Origin: Macrostomum hystrix
Lineage: Eukaryota > Platyhelminthes > Macrostomidae
Assembly: GCA_950097015.1 (NCBI GenBank)
Contig: CATNEN010000002.1
Coordinates: forward strand, 7,765,501-7,829,500
DNA length: 64,000 bases
Direction: 5' to 3'
Made by a program: the position numbers and the translations under genes. Of the stretch, positions 12,000-24,369 are shown in pieces; the first letter of the stretch is position 1, and each line of letters begins with the position of its first letter. Below the pieces are notes generated by a model that searched no databases, was not told the DNA's origin, and saw nothing but the letters and a program-made list of their open reading frames with translations.

Positions 12000-12660
12000 T
12001 AGCTGGAAATGAGCAACATTAGTCAATCGATCCCTAATCAATCGATCTCTTATTAATCAATCCCCTGTCAATCGATCCCTAATCAATAGATCCCTTATCA
12101 ATCGATCCCTTATCAATCAATCCCCTGTCAATCAATTCCTAATTAATCGATTCCTTATCAGTCGATCTCTAATCAATCGATCCCTAATCAATCGATCCCT
12201 AATCAATCGATCCCTAATCAATCGATTTCTAATCAATCGATTCTTAATCAATCGATCGCTAATCAATCGATCGCTAATCAATCGATTCCTAATCAATAGA
12301 TCCCTTATCAATCGATCTCTTATCAATCAATCCCCTGTCAATCGATCCCTAATCAATAGATCGCTTATCAATCGATCCCTTATCAATCAATCCCCTGTAA
12401 ATCGATTCCTAATTAATCGATTCCTTATCAGTCGATCTCTAATCAATCGATTTCTAATCAATCGATTCTTAATCAATCGATCGCTAAACAATCGATCCCT
12501 AATCAATCGATCGATAATCAATCGATCCCTAATCAATCGATCCCTAATCAATCGATCCCTAATCAGTCGATCCCTAGTCAATAGATCCCTTATCAATCGA
12601 TCCCTTATCAATCAATCCCCTGTCAATCGATTCCTAATCAATCGATCCTAATAAAAATGT
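12000..12660. repeat. 15-bp minisatellite rich in ATCGAT
   Basis: About 43 copies of a 15-bp unit, tcaatcgatccctaa, with many single-base variants (cccta, tccta, gctaa, cttat). Each copy contains the palindrome atcgat. A block around 12060-12130 resembles 12350-12420 and 12590-12640, which suggests segment duplications within the array. It separates the C16orf89-like gene from ARMC8. Confidence 0.92.
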
Positions 12661-13200
12661 TCTCAATGGCATTCAATTGTGTTGGTCAGTCAATTTTTTG
12701 TCCGTCTTTCAGTGTCCAAGTAGGCAATCCTTCTATGCATAAAATTTGTTACAATCAAGCTTTACCGTCTTTATGTATACGAAAATTGTTTTTTCGTTTT
12801 TTACTTTTTGTTTTGTCTGTCAAGTTTTAGCATTATTACTTATTGTTCTATATTTTCTATTGTAGTTTGGCAGTGTGTCTTGTCAGCATTTCGCACAATT
12901 GAAATAGGATTTTTGTGTCCAAGTCAGTATTTATGTGAAAACCGACCAGACCTGACAATAATATTTATGTTTTAATGTTTTGTGTTACGTTTCAAAAATG
13001 TTTATCTTGGCTATTTTATAAATCTGCTGAAAGTAGTCTCACAGTTACACTAGACTTCTCCCATCAGTGTTATAATTTTCCTATTAGGTTCTAACCCCAT
13101 TATTTTACTAATTATCCCATTAGATTATAAATTATTCAGTCATTGACACAATAAACCAGCTATTTTTAAGAGCGTTCTGACCATTTTTTATTAGTTCCAG
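12660..13200. other. AT-rich gap upstream of ARMC8
   Basis: No coding or array structure is recognised. An acceptor-like polypyrimidine/AG ends at 13200 (ttagttccag), so the 3' part may be an intron following an unseen 5' noncoding exon of ARMC8. Confidence 0.4.
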
Positions 13201-13257
13201 CTGGACTGATTGCATCAGCAACAGCAGCAGCAGCTGTCGGGCGTCTGTCTGGAGGTC

Positions 13258-14957
13258 ATGGACTCGATTGCGGCCAGGCTGATGGCGCAGCCGCAGCTGC
13301 CACTGGACGAACGACTTCTGGCCCTTCGGTGCGCGGCCCAATCACAAAGCTTAAATTTTCATTTTACATTAAATTAACTTTGCTCTACTAACAGTAGTGT
13401 CTCTAATTAACCGTGCTTCTGAATTGTTTTAGAGATCTGCGCAACTACCTGATTGGCCATGACGATCGCAAGAGGGACGCTTTGGCCAGGACCGACTTTC
13501 GCCTGCTGGACTAGTGAGAACATTGGGAGGATTCCTACTTTTAGAACCATTTTGTTCTCAAGCGATATTGCTGTTATAGATAGAATTTCGAGTAAAAAAT
13601 TCCTAGACATGCCACTTGATTCTTGAATTTCATTAGGATTCCTAGACGGATTCCTAGATTCGCGTTAGGATTCCTAGATTCGCGTTAGGATTCCTAGAAT
13701 CGCGTTAGGATTCCTAGAATCGCGTAAGGATTCCTAGTAGGATTCCTAGAATCGCGTTAGGATTCCTAGAATCGCTTAGGATTCCTAGAATCGCTTAGGA
13801 TTCCTAGAGTCGCTTAGGATTCCTAGAATCGCTTAGGATTCCTAGTAGGATTCCTAGAATCGATTAGGATTCCTAGTAGGATTCCTAGAATCGATTAGGA
13901 TTCCTAGTAGAATTCCTAGAATCGCTTAGGATTCCTAGTAGGATTCCTAGAATCGCTTAGGATTCCTAGAATCGCTTAGGATTCCTAGAACCGCTTAGGA
14001 TTCCTAGAATCGCTTAGGATTCCTAGAGTCGCTTAGGATTCCTAGAATCGCATAGGATTCCTAGTAGGATTCCTAGAATCGCTTAGGATTCCTAGAATCG
14101 CTTAGGATTCCTAGAATCGCTTAGGATTCCTAGAATCGCTTAGGATTCCTAGAATCGCTTAGGATTCCTAGAATCGCTTAGGATTCCTAGTAGGATTCCT
14201 AGAATCGCTTAGGATTCCTAGAACCGCTTAGGATTCCTAGAATCGCTTAGGATTCCTAGAATCGCTTAGGATTCCTAGAATCGCTTAGGATTCCTAGAAT
14301 CGCTTAGGATTCCTAGAATCGCTTAGGATTCCTAGAATCGCATAAGAATTCTTAGAATCGGATAAGGATTCCCAGAGTCGCTAAGGATTCCTAGAATCGC
14401 TAAGGATTCCTAGAATCGGATAAGGATTCCTAGAATCGCTAAGGATTCCTAAAGTCGCTTAGGATTCCTAGAATCGCTTAGGATTCCTAGAATCGCTTAG
14501 GATTCGTAGTGCCAAATAGGAATTTCTTGGTTAAGTTATTTAATTAATTTTTTTATTTAATTATTAATTATTTAATAATTTTATTATTTAACAAATTATT
14601 CAATAAAAAACAACTCTACGAACTTTATAACAATTGTTTTTTTCCTTCTTTAGCCTGCTGAGTTCCCTGTCTGAGACCAACCGACTGTCAGCGGACAGTG
14701 ACACCGCCGTTCTCGCGGAGCACCTGCTGGTGGTTCTGAACAGCATCTGCCTGACAAACTCAGAGGCCAAGCTGGCGGCTCTGGCGGCCGGCGCAGCCAA
14801 TCACGCATTGAGGTCGGCTATTATTGGTGCGCAAAAGTTGCAGCAGCAGCAGCAGATCCGGATGCGTCATCGACTTTGTCAGGCAGCCATGCGCACCCTT
14901 CGCACTTTGGTCAGCGCACAGCTTATTGTGACTGGACCGCCTACAGAAGATTGCCTT

Positions 14958-15001
<44 letters not shown>

Positions 15002-18000
15002 ACAGCAGCAACAAAATGTAGCTCATTGGGAGCCCGTGTTAGCGGGTTTGCCCGAGACAGGGGCTGAGTGCCTCACCCAGGTGCGTTCCTGATAGCTGCG
15101 CAATAGCTGCGAATCCCCAGCCAGAATCCAAGCTGGATCCCCAGCCAGAATCCAAGCTGGATCCCCAGCCAGAATCCAAGCTGGATCCCCAGCCAGAATC
15201 CAAGCTGGATCCCCAGCCAGAATCCAAGCTGGATCCCCAGCCAGAATCCAAGCTGGATCCCCAGCCAGAATCCAAGCTGGATCCCCAGCCAGAATCCAAG
15301 CTGGATCCCCCAGCCAGAATCCAAGCTGGATCCCCAGCCAGAATCCAAGCTGGATCCCCAGCCAGAATCCAAGCTGGATCCCCAGCCAGAATCCAAGCTG
15401 GATCCCAAGCCAGAATCCAAGCTGGATCCCCCAGCCAGGACTAAAATACGTTAAACCCTTGAATCCCCCAGGTGAGCTCGCTGAACTTTCTGCTCAGCCT
15501 CCTGTCGCAGCCGGGTCCGCATGAGCACTTGCTCACTCTGCTAGCCGCTGTGGCCACTGACAAGGCCGCCGCTTTCCACATGTACGCTCACGGCGCCCTC
15601 GACTTGCTGAGCCCGCTGCTCCTGGCAGCTCCGACAGCCCGGAACTCTTGGCCCGCTGTCAATCTTCGTCGCTGCCGACGTCGAAGTCGTTGCCAACGCA
15701 GCCGGGACAATCCTTTTGCTGCTGAGACTGCGGGCTGCTGCCTTCGCCTGCTGGCCATGCTCTGCTGGCGGGTGCCGGACGCGGCATGTCGACTGCTGCA
15801 GTCCGCTGCCGACGATTCGCCGGACGGCCGCCTGTTGAATGGCGTCATCGACTTGCTGCAGCCCGGACCGTGAGCTGGCCGCTGAAGTCTTTTGAGAAGC
15901 ATTAAGCACTATGACCATCGTCATCGGGCACAATGACCGACGTCATAGAAACCTAAGGCTTCCGTCATTGAACCCTTTGGCTTCCGTCATAGAACCCTTT
16001 GGCTTCCGTCATAGAACCCTTTGGCTTCCGTCATAGAACCCTTTGGCTTCCGTCATAGAACCCTTTGGCTTCCGTCATAGAACCGTATGACTTCCGTCAA
16101 AGAACCGTATGACTTCCGTCATAGAACCCTTTGGCTTCCGTCATAGAACCCTTTGGCTTCCGTCATAGAACCCTTTGACTTCCGTCATAGAACCCTTTGG
16201 CTTCCGTCATAGAACCCTTTGGCTTCCGTCATAGAACCCTTTGACTTCCGTCATAGAACCCTTTGACTTCCGTCATAGAACCCTAAGGCTTCCGTCATTG
16301 AACCCTTTGGCTTCCGTCATTGAACCCTTTGGCTTCCGTCATAGAACCCTTTGACTTCCGTCATAGAACCCTAAGGCTTCCGTCATAGAACCGTAAGACT
16401 TCCGTCATAGAACCGTATGACTTCCGTCATAGAACCTTTTGGCTTCCGTCATAGAACCCTTTGACTTCCGTCATAGAACCCTAAGGCTTCCGTCATAGAA
16501 CCGTATGACTTCCGTCATAGAACCGTATGACTTCCGTCATAGAACCCTAAGGCTTCCGTCATAGAACCCTTTGACTTCCGTCATAGAACCCTAAGGCTTC
16601 CGTCATAGAACCCTGTGGCTTCCGTCATAGAACCCTAAGGCTTCCGTCATAGAACAGAAATGAAATTGCCAACATATGTTTAAAATGCCGAAGCTTTTCG
16701 TCCTAAGCGGACATCGTCAGGGTCGATTTATTGAAAACGAAAACGCAGGTGTTTAAAAGTAAGTTGTTGTACATTGTGAGTTAAAGTCCGATGGACAGGG
16801 TCGATTTCCGTCATAGAACCGAATGACTTCAGTCATTGAACCGTATCACCGTTATAATTAAATACTTTGACTATCCTCATTGGGTACTATAACCTTTGAA
16901 TTTGGGCCTTGTAACCTTCGTCATAGATCTCTTTGACCGCAGACAAAAAAACTATGACCGCTGTCACCCTATGACTTCCATCATGCGTCTCTATGAGTTT
17001 GGTCATTGAGCCATAACCTTCGGGTCTATAACCATCGTCATAGATACCTCCGTTATAGAACGTGAACTTCTGACAGTAACTTCATTATTGCAGACTTGTC
17101 AACGCATTCCTTCCCAGATCCTCCGGGATTCGCTGCCTCGCTGGCGTCTGCATCGCCCTCGTGGCCAGCCACCCCGCTGCCGCTGCCTTTACGGGCGGCG
17201 CAGACTTAAAGTCCAACTGCCGCCTTGCCGAAGCGCTGCTTCAGCGGGTTGTGCCCGACGCCGTCAGCCGCCTGCAGAGCAGCCCGGAGCTCGTGCCACT
17301 GGCATGGCGCTGCGTCAGCCTCGACACCCTGGTCTGCCTGGCCCTTGTGAGTCTTGTTTCTTCCCTTGAAATCCCTAAATCCTTAATCCCTAAATCCTTA
17401 ATCCCTAAATCCTTAATCCCTAAATCCTTAATCCCTAAATCCTTAATCCCTAAATCCTTAATCCCTAAATCCTTAATCCCTAAATCCCTAATCCTTAATC
17501 CCTAAATCCTTAATCCCTAAATCCCTAATCCTTAATCCCTAATCCCTAAATACCTAATCCCTAATCCCTAAATACCTAATACCTAAATCCCTAATCCCTA
17601 AATCCTTAATCCCTAAATCCTTAATCCCAAAATCCCAAATCCCTAAATCCCTAATCCCTAATCCATAAATCCTTAATCCCTAAATATATAATCCCTAATC
17701 CCTAATCCCTAAATCCCTGATCACTAAATCCGTAATCCCTGAATAACTAATCCCTAAATCCCTGATCCCTAAATCCGTAATCCCTGAATAACTAATCCCT
17801 AAATACCTACCCCATTAACAATTGCCTCCGCCATCCACCCAACAGTCTGGCGCCGTTCCACTTGAAGTTATTGCCCACTGCGCCCGCCTGCTGGCCGACG
17901 ACCTTCTCGACGCCCGCCTCATCGACCGGCTTTCGAATCGGCCGCTGCTGCCACGCCTGCTGCGCCTGACTGCAGTGCTTGGCCCGGCCTGGCCTCGGCC

Positions 18001-19582
18001 GCCCGGCCCGCAGCTGTACTCGGCTTTGGCCGACATCGCGGCGACCTTCTCCCAGCAGAAGCAGCAGTCCGAGTCGCTCCGCTCTGCCGCTCTCATTCTT
18101 CTGCACGCTGTGTCTCGCCGCACCGACAGCCTCCTGCTGCTGATCTCAGCTGACTCCGGCCATGTCGCTGACTTCGCCTCTGACTGTTTGTTGCGTTGCG
18201 CTGACCTGGTTGTCAGGGCGGACGCTGCCGACGATGACGCCGCCGGCTGGACAATGTCCGCAGTCGGGTTGGCGGGAAATCTGGCTCTGCCGCACTCGCC
18301 CTGCCGCGATCGGCTGCTGACGGCCCCCTGCCTGACAGCCCTGCTGCGCCTGCTGACCGCCTGCGGCCCTCGGCGCGGTCAGCTCCGGCTCAGCGCCGCC
18401 TGGGCCATCGCCAACGCATCCTACGACTGTCGTGTCGAGGCCGCTTGGCAGCTGCTGGCGGATGGAGTGCCGGCTCAGCTTGAGCACCTGCTGGACGAGA
18501 TGCAGCAGCAGTCTTTGTCCTCGTCTTTCTCCTCCTCGTCCTCTCGCAATGCGACCTGCTGCAAATTGCTCGAAGCAGTGCGCAACCTGCTGGCTGATCC
18601 GGGGCGAGCTGACGCTCTGCTGTCGCCTGCCTCCGCTTGTCAGCAGCCACCGCAGCTGCTGCCTCTGCTGGAGCTCGCGCTGGACCCCTGCCTCCCCGAC
18701 TCCGCCCGACTGCGGCCGGCCGCCCTTGCCGCCCTGTCGAATGCCGCCAACGGAGGCCCGCCGGCTCGGCTTGCACTGCTGACCAGGGAGACCCTGCTGC
18801 TGCGGGTCCGCGACTGCCTGGTGAGTGACTGCGGCTTCACGGAGGATCTGGGAGCGATAGAAAGCGTTGAGTCGTCATGCTAAATTTATTCTCAAATTTC
18901 AGAGTCTGTCGGAGACGCCGCTGCCGCAGTTGAGTCTCAGAATCGTATCCAATCTGATGGAGCCGCTGCGGGAGGGCAGCTCCGCAGCCGCTTCCGCTGC
19001 TGAGGGCGCCGCCGATGCTACGGGTAAGTCTTCTGGCCTTACGGAACCGATGTACACAAATTCAACAAAATAAATGTTCCTCCCAAAAACATGCCAACCT
19101 CATTCCAAAATTTCACACGGGGACCTACCTCACTGCCAGTATAAAAAAATGCAACCAAACTCGACATTGTGTACATATCGTGCGTCCAACCTCACTTAAA
19201 ATGTTCATGCGGTGTGACTAACCTCACTCCTAATGTACATGCGGTGTGACCAACCTCACTCCTAATGTACATGCGGTGTGAACAACCTCACTCCCAATAT
19301 ACATGCGGAGTGAACAACCTCACTCCAAATGTTTATTCGGTTTAACCAACCTCACTCCCAAATGTACATGTGGTTTGTAAATGTACAACCTCGCTCCCGT
19401 GTACATCATATCTAATCTCCATTTCATCCTCATCGCCAGTCGCTGACCCCCAGAGCCGCCAGGTGCTGCAGAAGCTTGGCTTCCAGGACCAGCTGGCCAA
19501 GTTGCTGGACCGGAGTCGCAGGCAGAGAGTCCTCTCCAGCTTGGAGACCGAGCAAGTCGAACGACTCCTGATGCAGTTTTAA
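13258..19582 (+). CDS. ARMC8: ARMC8 (GID5/CTLH complex armadillo-repeat subunit)
   Basis: Eight exons: 13258-13328, 13433-13513, 14654-15080, 15472-15869, 17094-17346, 17846-18820, 18903-19023 and 19440-19582. Phases (2,2,0,2,0,0,1) close perfectly and give about 822 aa, against about 670 in human. Family pattern as I recall it: the N-terminal block (LRNYLIGHDDRKR, then LLDYLLSSL) resembles the ARMC8 start. AAMRTLRTLVS and, near the end, LRLSAAWAIANASYD and LSLRIVSNLM fit later armadillo repeats, as does the final Q-V-L-Q-K-L-G-F segment. ARMC8 is a scaffold of the CTLH E3 ubiquitin ligase. Oddities: about 19 glutamines from a pure CAG run in exon 3, Ser- and Ala-rich insertions in exons 6 and 7, and five introns carrying minisatellites. 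The start is uncertain; frame continues to a possible acceptor at 13218. Confidence 0.78.
13625..14515. repeat. 19-bp minisatellite in ARMC8 intron 2
   Basis: About 45 copies of aggattcctagaatcgctt, interspersed with short units (gattcctagtag). Copies are more uniform in the centre (14080-14330) and more degenerate at both ends, as expected for turnover by central expansion. Confidence 0.95.
15106..15445. repeat. 24-bp minisatellite in ARMC8 intron 3
   Basis: Fourteen nearly identical copies of ccagccagaatccaagctgg plus atcc. Each unit contains an inverted pair ccagc/gctgg. The array starts about 25 bp after the 5' splice site at 15081. Confidence 0.95.
15940..16660. repeat. 22-bp minisatellite in ARMC8 intron 4
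   Basis: About 32 copies of cttccgtcatagaaccctttgg, with ttgg/ttga/aagg/atga variants at one corner. Degenerate relatives continue to about 17060. It begins about 70 bp after the donor at 15870. Confidence 0.95.
17366..17812. repeat. 15-bp minisatellite in ARMC8 intron 5
   Basis: Tandem taaatccttaatccc and shorter derivatives (taatccc, taaataccta). It starts about 20 bp after the donor at 17347 and fills the intron almost to the acceptor. The first ten units are identical, then divergence rises. Confidence 0.95.
19190..19400. repeat. 32-bp minisatellite in ARMC8 intron 7
   Basis: About six degenerate copies built on tgtacatgcggtgtgaccaa followed by cctcactcctaa, in the last intron of ARMC8. 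Confidence 0.8.
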
Positions 19583-19864
19583 GCTCCCAGACTGCCGAAT
19601 CAGTGCTCCACACAATACTGTATTATCATTTTCAATCTCCTGTTGCTGACATCTCATTGCTCACGTACTAGAATTTCGCCTTTTATTGTCATTTGTTTTT
19701 CAAGCTGCTAGTTAATATTCAGATTCGCGCCACTCTTAAGAAATGCTGTCCCTGCAATTATTCAGCTTAGTTTTCAGTTATCCTATCTTAGATTTCCACT
19801 TTTTGAAATTATTTTATCTCAGATTCTCGATCCCGTTTTATGTCATTCAATCTCTCTTTCTCCC

Positions 19865-20720
19865 ATTTCTAATTATCCCATCCCGAAATCGCCCTACTTT
19901 GAATTATCCCATCCCCAAGTCGCCCCATTCCAATTATCCCATCCCCAAATCGCCCCATTTTCAAATATCCCATTCCCAAATCGCCCTTTTTCCAATTATC
20001 CCATCCCATAATCGACCCATTTTCAAATATCCCATCCCCTAATCGCCCCATTTCCAATTATCCCATCCCATAATCGACCCATTTTCGATTATCCTATCCC
20101 AAAATCGCCCCATTTTCAAATATCCCATCCCCAAATCGCCCCTTTCCAATTATCCCATCCCCAAATCGCACCATTTTCAAATATCCCATTCCCAAATCGC
20201 CCTTTTTCCAATTATCCCATCCCATAATCGACCCATTTTCCATTATCCTATCCCAAAATCGCCCCATTTTCAAATATCCCATCCCCAAATCGCCCCTTTC
20301 CAATTATCCCATCCCCAAATCGCACCATTTTCAAATATCCCATTCCCAAATCGCCCTTTTTCCAATTATCCCATCCCATAATCGACCCATTTTCCATTAT
20401 CCTATCCCAAAATCGCCCCATTTTCAAATATCCCATCCCCAAATCGCCCCTTTCCAATTATCCCATCCCCAAATCGCCCCTTTTTCAAATATCTCATCCC
20501 CAAATCGCCCTTTTTCCAATTATCCCATCCCATAATCGACCCATTTTCGATTTTCCTATCCCAAAATCGCCCCATTTTCAAATATCCCATCCCCAAATCG
20601 CACCATTTTCAAATATCCCATTCCCAAAATCGCCCTTTTTCCAATTATCCCATCCCAAAATCGACCCTTTCCAAATATCCCATATCATAATCCCCACATT
20701 TAAAATTGTCCCATTCCAGA
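19865..20720. repeat. Minisatellite with 154-bp higher-order unit
   Basis: Units of about 22-27 bp, ccaattatcccatccccaaa plus tcgcccc, form a composite 154-bp block. It is repeated almost unchanged starting near 20094, 20248 and 20402. It lies 3' of ARMC8, outside any exon. Confidence 0.93.
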
Positions 20721-21460
20721 TTCTCCCAGTTGTCCCATTCTCCCAATTATTCAAGCTTAGATTATCCCACATTGTAAAAATCCTTAATTCGATTTCCCAG
20801 TTCCGTTCGACTAAAAATTTTAAAACAGCTCTTTTGGACCAAGATGAAAATTGTTCAGCAAATCCAACTCAATTTGATGCTTTTTCATTCGAATCAAAAA
20901 ATCCCCACCTAACTACTGAACAGTAGCACATTGATTTTGTTCTCATTGCAATTTAGTTCGATTCGATCTGATGAATTTCTAAATCCCAGACTTTATCATG
21001 CCTGCCTGACGGTGACGGTATTTTATTAAACCCGATTAAAATTCACCACTCATCGTTGAATATTTTAATCCTTCAAGACTCAAAAATGTTCTATATTCCT
21101 TTCGAATAGTTAGAAAACTAATCTCTCCAATCCAATATAGTCTCAAAGTGTGCTCAAACAGATTTTCAACAATGTAACTCAGGCTAACATTTCTTAGAAT
21201 AATTCAATGCCAGATACACACACACAAATACATATACAAAATCGGGGCTTGACACAAAACGCCCAATTTTTTATTCGAATACTCATTTGACTGTCTTGTT
21301 ACACCTTACTTGTTTGCGCATCAAATCATATACTCCATGGAAACAGTGCACTAGGCGTATGACCTTCTAGATTGTGATCAATAAACCGTTATCTGGCGGT
21401 ATTTCTAATCTATATTTAAAATTACATAGTCTTCTATCTGTCGCCAGCGTTTGAAGAGGG
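20720..21460. other. AT-rich intergenic stretch
   Basis: No exon or element recognised. There is a short (ac)n run near 21217-21230. Confidence 0.5.
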
Positions 21461-21835
21461 AGAGATGGACATAGGAAGGGAGAGGGGTAGAGGAAGAGAG
21501 AGGGACAGAGGAAGAGAGAGGGACAGAGGAAGAGAGGGACAGAGGAAGAGAGGGTAGAGGAAGAGAGAGGGGTAGATGAAGAGAGAGGGACAGAGGAAGA
21601 AAGAGGGGCAGAGGAAGAGAGAGGGACAGAGGAAGAGAGAGGGACAGAGGAAGAGAGAGGGGCAGAGGAAGGGAGGGTAGAAGAAGAGAGAGGGGCAGAG
21701 GAAGGGAGGGTAGAGGAAGAGAGAGGGACAGAGGAAGAAAGAGGGGCAGAGGAAGAGAGAGGGACAGAGGAAGAGAGAGGGGCAGAGGAAGGGAGGGTAG
21801 AAGAAGAGTGAGGGGCAGAGGAAAGGAGAGAGGCC
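21460..21835. repeat. Polypurine minisatellite (GA-rich plus strand)
   Basis: Repeats of agagagggacagaggaag and variants (gggcagaggaaggg). The plus strand is almost entirely purine. Three overlapping minus-strand open frames here are repeat artefacts. Confidence 0.93.
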
Positions 21836-21839
21836 ACAC

Positions 21840-22605
21840 AAATCCAAAGTTACGGCCCCCCTAGGACGCAGTCAGCCAACAAACGATTGTGGCTACGCCA
21901 CTGCAGGCCAGGCAGTACATATACAATGCTATAAAATACTTTCTTATACGCCAGTGCCATGCAGGCCAGTTTAATATCCTTGTTGTTCGAGGGCAACTGC
22001 AGTGCTGCGTAATAGACCTTGATGACGTAACTGTAGAGAGGTTGTGAAGGCTGCGGCAGTGGCGGAGACCTGTTTGGGAGCATTTAGGGGCTTCCTGGGA
22101 TTCCGAATCCTACATAAAAACTCAAATAAATTAGAATTAGTCCACCATATTACCCTCAATTTTGAACAACAGTACGCTCGTAACTTCTATAGTAGCAATC
22201 TTCACATCAATTTTGGCAGTGTATCGCTTTGAGTGAAAAAAATACATTCTTTTTTGATAGCGTCAACTTCAGTTTTGACATAAAAAGTTTTTGTACCCCA
22301 GCTGTGCAAAATCTTGAAAAAAAATCATGCCACGTGAGCAATGACCAGGTATTATGACATTTGTGAAAGATCAGAAAGTTCTTTATATGTTTTTTTAGTT
22401 AAAAATGACCTGTCCAGTCTGATTCTTTGAAGTCCCTACTGTTCCTATTGGGCTGTAAGCTGTCTTGTGTAAAAATTTTCATCGAAAGCGGTCATTTTAG
22501 CTGAAAAATCATAACTTTAATTACCGTCATGAATTTATTTAACTTGTGTTATTACTGCAAGTAGTCACTATAACATGAAAAAATTTTCTAGAACGGCCAA
22601 AATGC
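21840..22605. other. Intergenic, possible DNA-transposon end
   Basis: The minus strand from about 21904 reads CAGTGGCGTAGCCACAATCG, and a G-run follows near 21862. That phrase resembles hAT-type terminal repeats common in invertebrates. No matching partner end, target duplication or transposase was found, so this is at most a fragment. The rest of the interval shows nothing. Confidence 0.25.
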
Positions 22606-22608
22606 CTA

Positions 22609-23699
22609 CTAACTGTCGTTAGGGCATATTGTGTTCTGGTTGACCATTTGGCCATTGCGAAAGACCGTCACAACGCGGACTCCTTCGTCCATCACCGTCC
22701 TTATCACCGTCTCGTTGCCGGAGGCGTCCACCTCAATCGACTCGCTGATTCCGTTCGAGCACGTGGCACAGTCGAACTCCTCGGCCCCGCCGCCGAACAC
22801 ATCCGCGTACACCAGAAACGGATCGCGGAACACGCCCCAGCCAAGGCTGTCCTGACTCAACGGCTGGCAGTTGGGGCTGAGTCGAGAGCTGTCGTAAATT
22901 GCTCGCCGGCTGGGTTCTGACAGCACCTGGTAGGCCTCGCTGAGCTTGCGAAACCGGAAGGCGGCCTCGTCTCTGTTGAGCACATTCTTGTCCGGGTGCC
23001 AACTGCCGGAGACGCGAGTGAGTCAGATTGAGTCATTGTCCGCCCGACCGATGCGGTTCTACCACATGACCAATTCATCCCTACCACATGACCAATTCAT
23101 CCCTACCGCATGACCAATTCATCCCTACCGCATGACCAATTCATCCCTACCGCATGACCAATTCATCCCTACCGCATGACCAATTCATCCCAACCTCATG
23201 ACCAATTCATCCCAACCTCATGACCAATTCATCCCTACCGCATGACCAATTCATCCCTACCGCATGACCAATTCATCCCAACCTCATGACCAATTCATCC
23301 CTACCGCATGACCAATTCATCCCAACCTCATGACCAATTCATCCCTACCGCATGACCAATTCATCCCTACCGCATGACCAATTCATCCCTACCGCATGAC
23401 CAATTCATCCCTAACCACTTTACCTATGTATATCTGCCAAATGACCGATGCGCCTCTTCCATATGAAAAAATCATCTCTACCACATGACCAACTCATCCC
23501 TGACGAACGCATGACCAATTTAGCTTGCAGTTTGTGATACCGCATGACCGATGCAAACCTACCACAAGACCACAACTGTTCCAAAACGGTCTGGATACTA
23601 AATCACTCACATGAGCGCCAGTCGCATGTAGGCCTGTTTTATCTCCTGCTGAGAAGCTGTTGAAGGCACCGACAAAATTGCGTAGAAGTCCTCAGCCAT
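22609..23699 (-). CDS. DnaJ class B (HSP40) co-chaperone, small
   Basis: Two exons on the minus strand, 23699-23611 and 23002-22609, joined in phase 2, give about 160 aa. Residues 1-70 are a full J domain: start MAEDFYAILSVPSTASQQEI, then I-W-H-P-D-K-N with the essential HPD at the exon junction, and A-Y-x-V-L-S-E-P-S-R-R-A-I-Y-D closing helix IV. No zinc-finger or DnaJ C-terminal domain follows, only an F-x-D-P-F-x-x-x-A-D-V-F-G-G segment and a short tail like DNAJB2/B6-type proteins (R-V-V-T-V-F-R-N-G-Q). Such proteins stimulate Hsp70 ATPase activity. The intron holds a 22-bp minisatellite. A decayed paralogue with the same intron position and phase lies just upstream (24281-24075). Confidence 0.82.
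23065..23415. repeat. 22-bp minisatellite in DnaJ intron
   Basis: About sixteen copies of accgcatgaccaattcatcc plus ct, with acctca variants replacing accgca. Degenerate copies extend towards 23560. Confidence 0.93.
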
Positions 23700-23884
23700 T
23701 ATTTTCATTTGGTCTTCAATCAAGGAAAGTGCGAAATTGCCCGCTTTTTTTCAAGGACTTCTATACATAGGACCTAGATCTACATCCAGCCCAGCTTGCC
23801 TGCTGTTCACTTTCTGAAGCGTTTTGGCCATAGACGATTCTATTCTTACACAGCTTTCAAAAAAAGCATTTATAAATGCAAACG

Positions 23885-24125
23885 TTTCTGATGCACTACT
23901 AGCAGTGGCTCCTGCTTCGATTCCAAAAACTGTTCCTGCTGTGGTTTAGGCAGTGGCTCCTGCTTCGATTCCAAAAACTGTTCCTGCTGTGGTTTAGGCA
24001 GTGGTTCCTGCTGCGATTCCATTAGTAGCTACTGCTGCGATTCCAGTAGTAGCTACTGCTGCGATTCCAGTAGTAGCTTAGCTTAAGCTGCGATTCCAGC
24101 TGTCGTTCCTGCTGCGATTCTATTA
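23885..24125. repeat. Short imperfect repeats of gctgcgattcc
   Basis: Two copies of a 48-bp block (gcagtggctcctgcttcgat and following) are followed by several copies of gttcctgctgcgattcca and ttagtagctactgctgcg. The array abuts the DnaJ relic and its minus-strand reading runs into it. Confidence 0.75.
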
Positions 24126-24281
24126 GTAGCTCTATTAGTAACGATTGCGTTGCTTCCGCGCTTCAACGCGTCGTCATACTGCTTCCGCAGCTCCGTGTCG
24201 TAGAGCACTTAAAAGGCTTCACTGATTCTCTGAAACTGCTTTTCCGCCTTTGCGTACTTTGGATTGTTTTCCGGGTGCCAC
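24075..24281 (-). pseudogene. Decayed DnaJ paralogue (J-domain second half)
   Basis: Minus-strand exon with acceptor TTTGCAG before 24281, in the same phase as exon 2 of the intact DnaJ gene. It reads W-H-P-E-N-N, then AEKQFQRISEAF, then an in-frame TAA at 24211-24209. The same frame resumes as V-L-Y-D-T-E-L-R-K-Q-Y-D-D. Two features argue against function: the catalytic HPD is HPE, and the stop falls within helix III-IV. No matching first exon was found upstream, where a 22-bp array sits. It is probably a tandem duplicate of the neighbouring gene or of a related J-protein. A functional short protein cannot be excluded. Confidence 0.7.
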
Positions 24282-24369
24282 CTGCAAACGAACCGTGGCA
24301 AGATTTGACAGACCCAAATAAGAAATTTGACTCTTATCCTCACGTTAGAGTCCCACCACCTCCTCCAGT

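Noticed and set aside
21850-22083. 77-codon minus frame
   Set aside because: No splice context or family pattern; it overlaps a transposon-end-like sequence.
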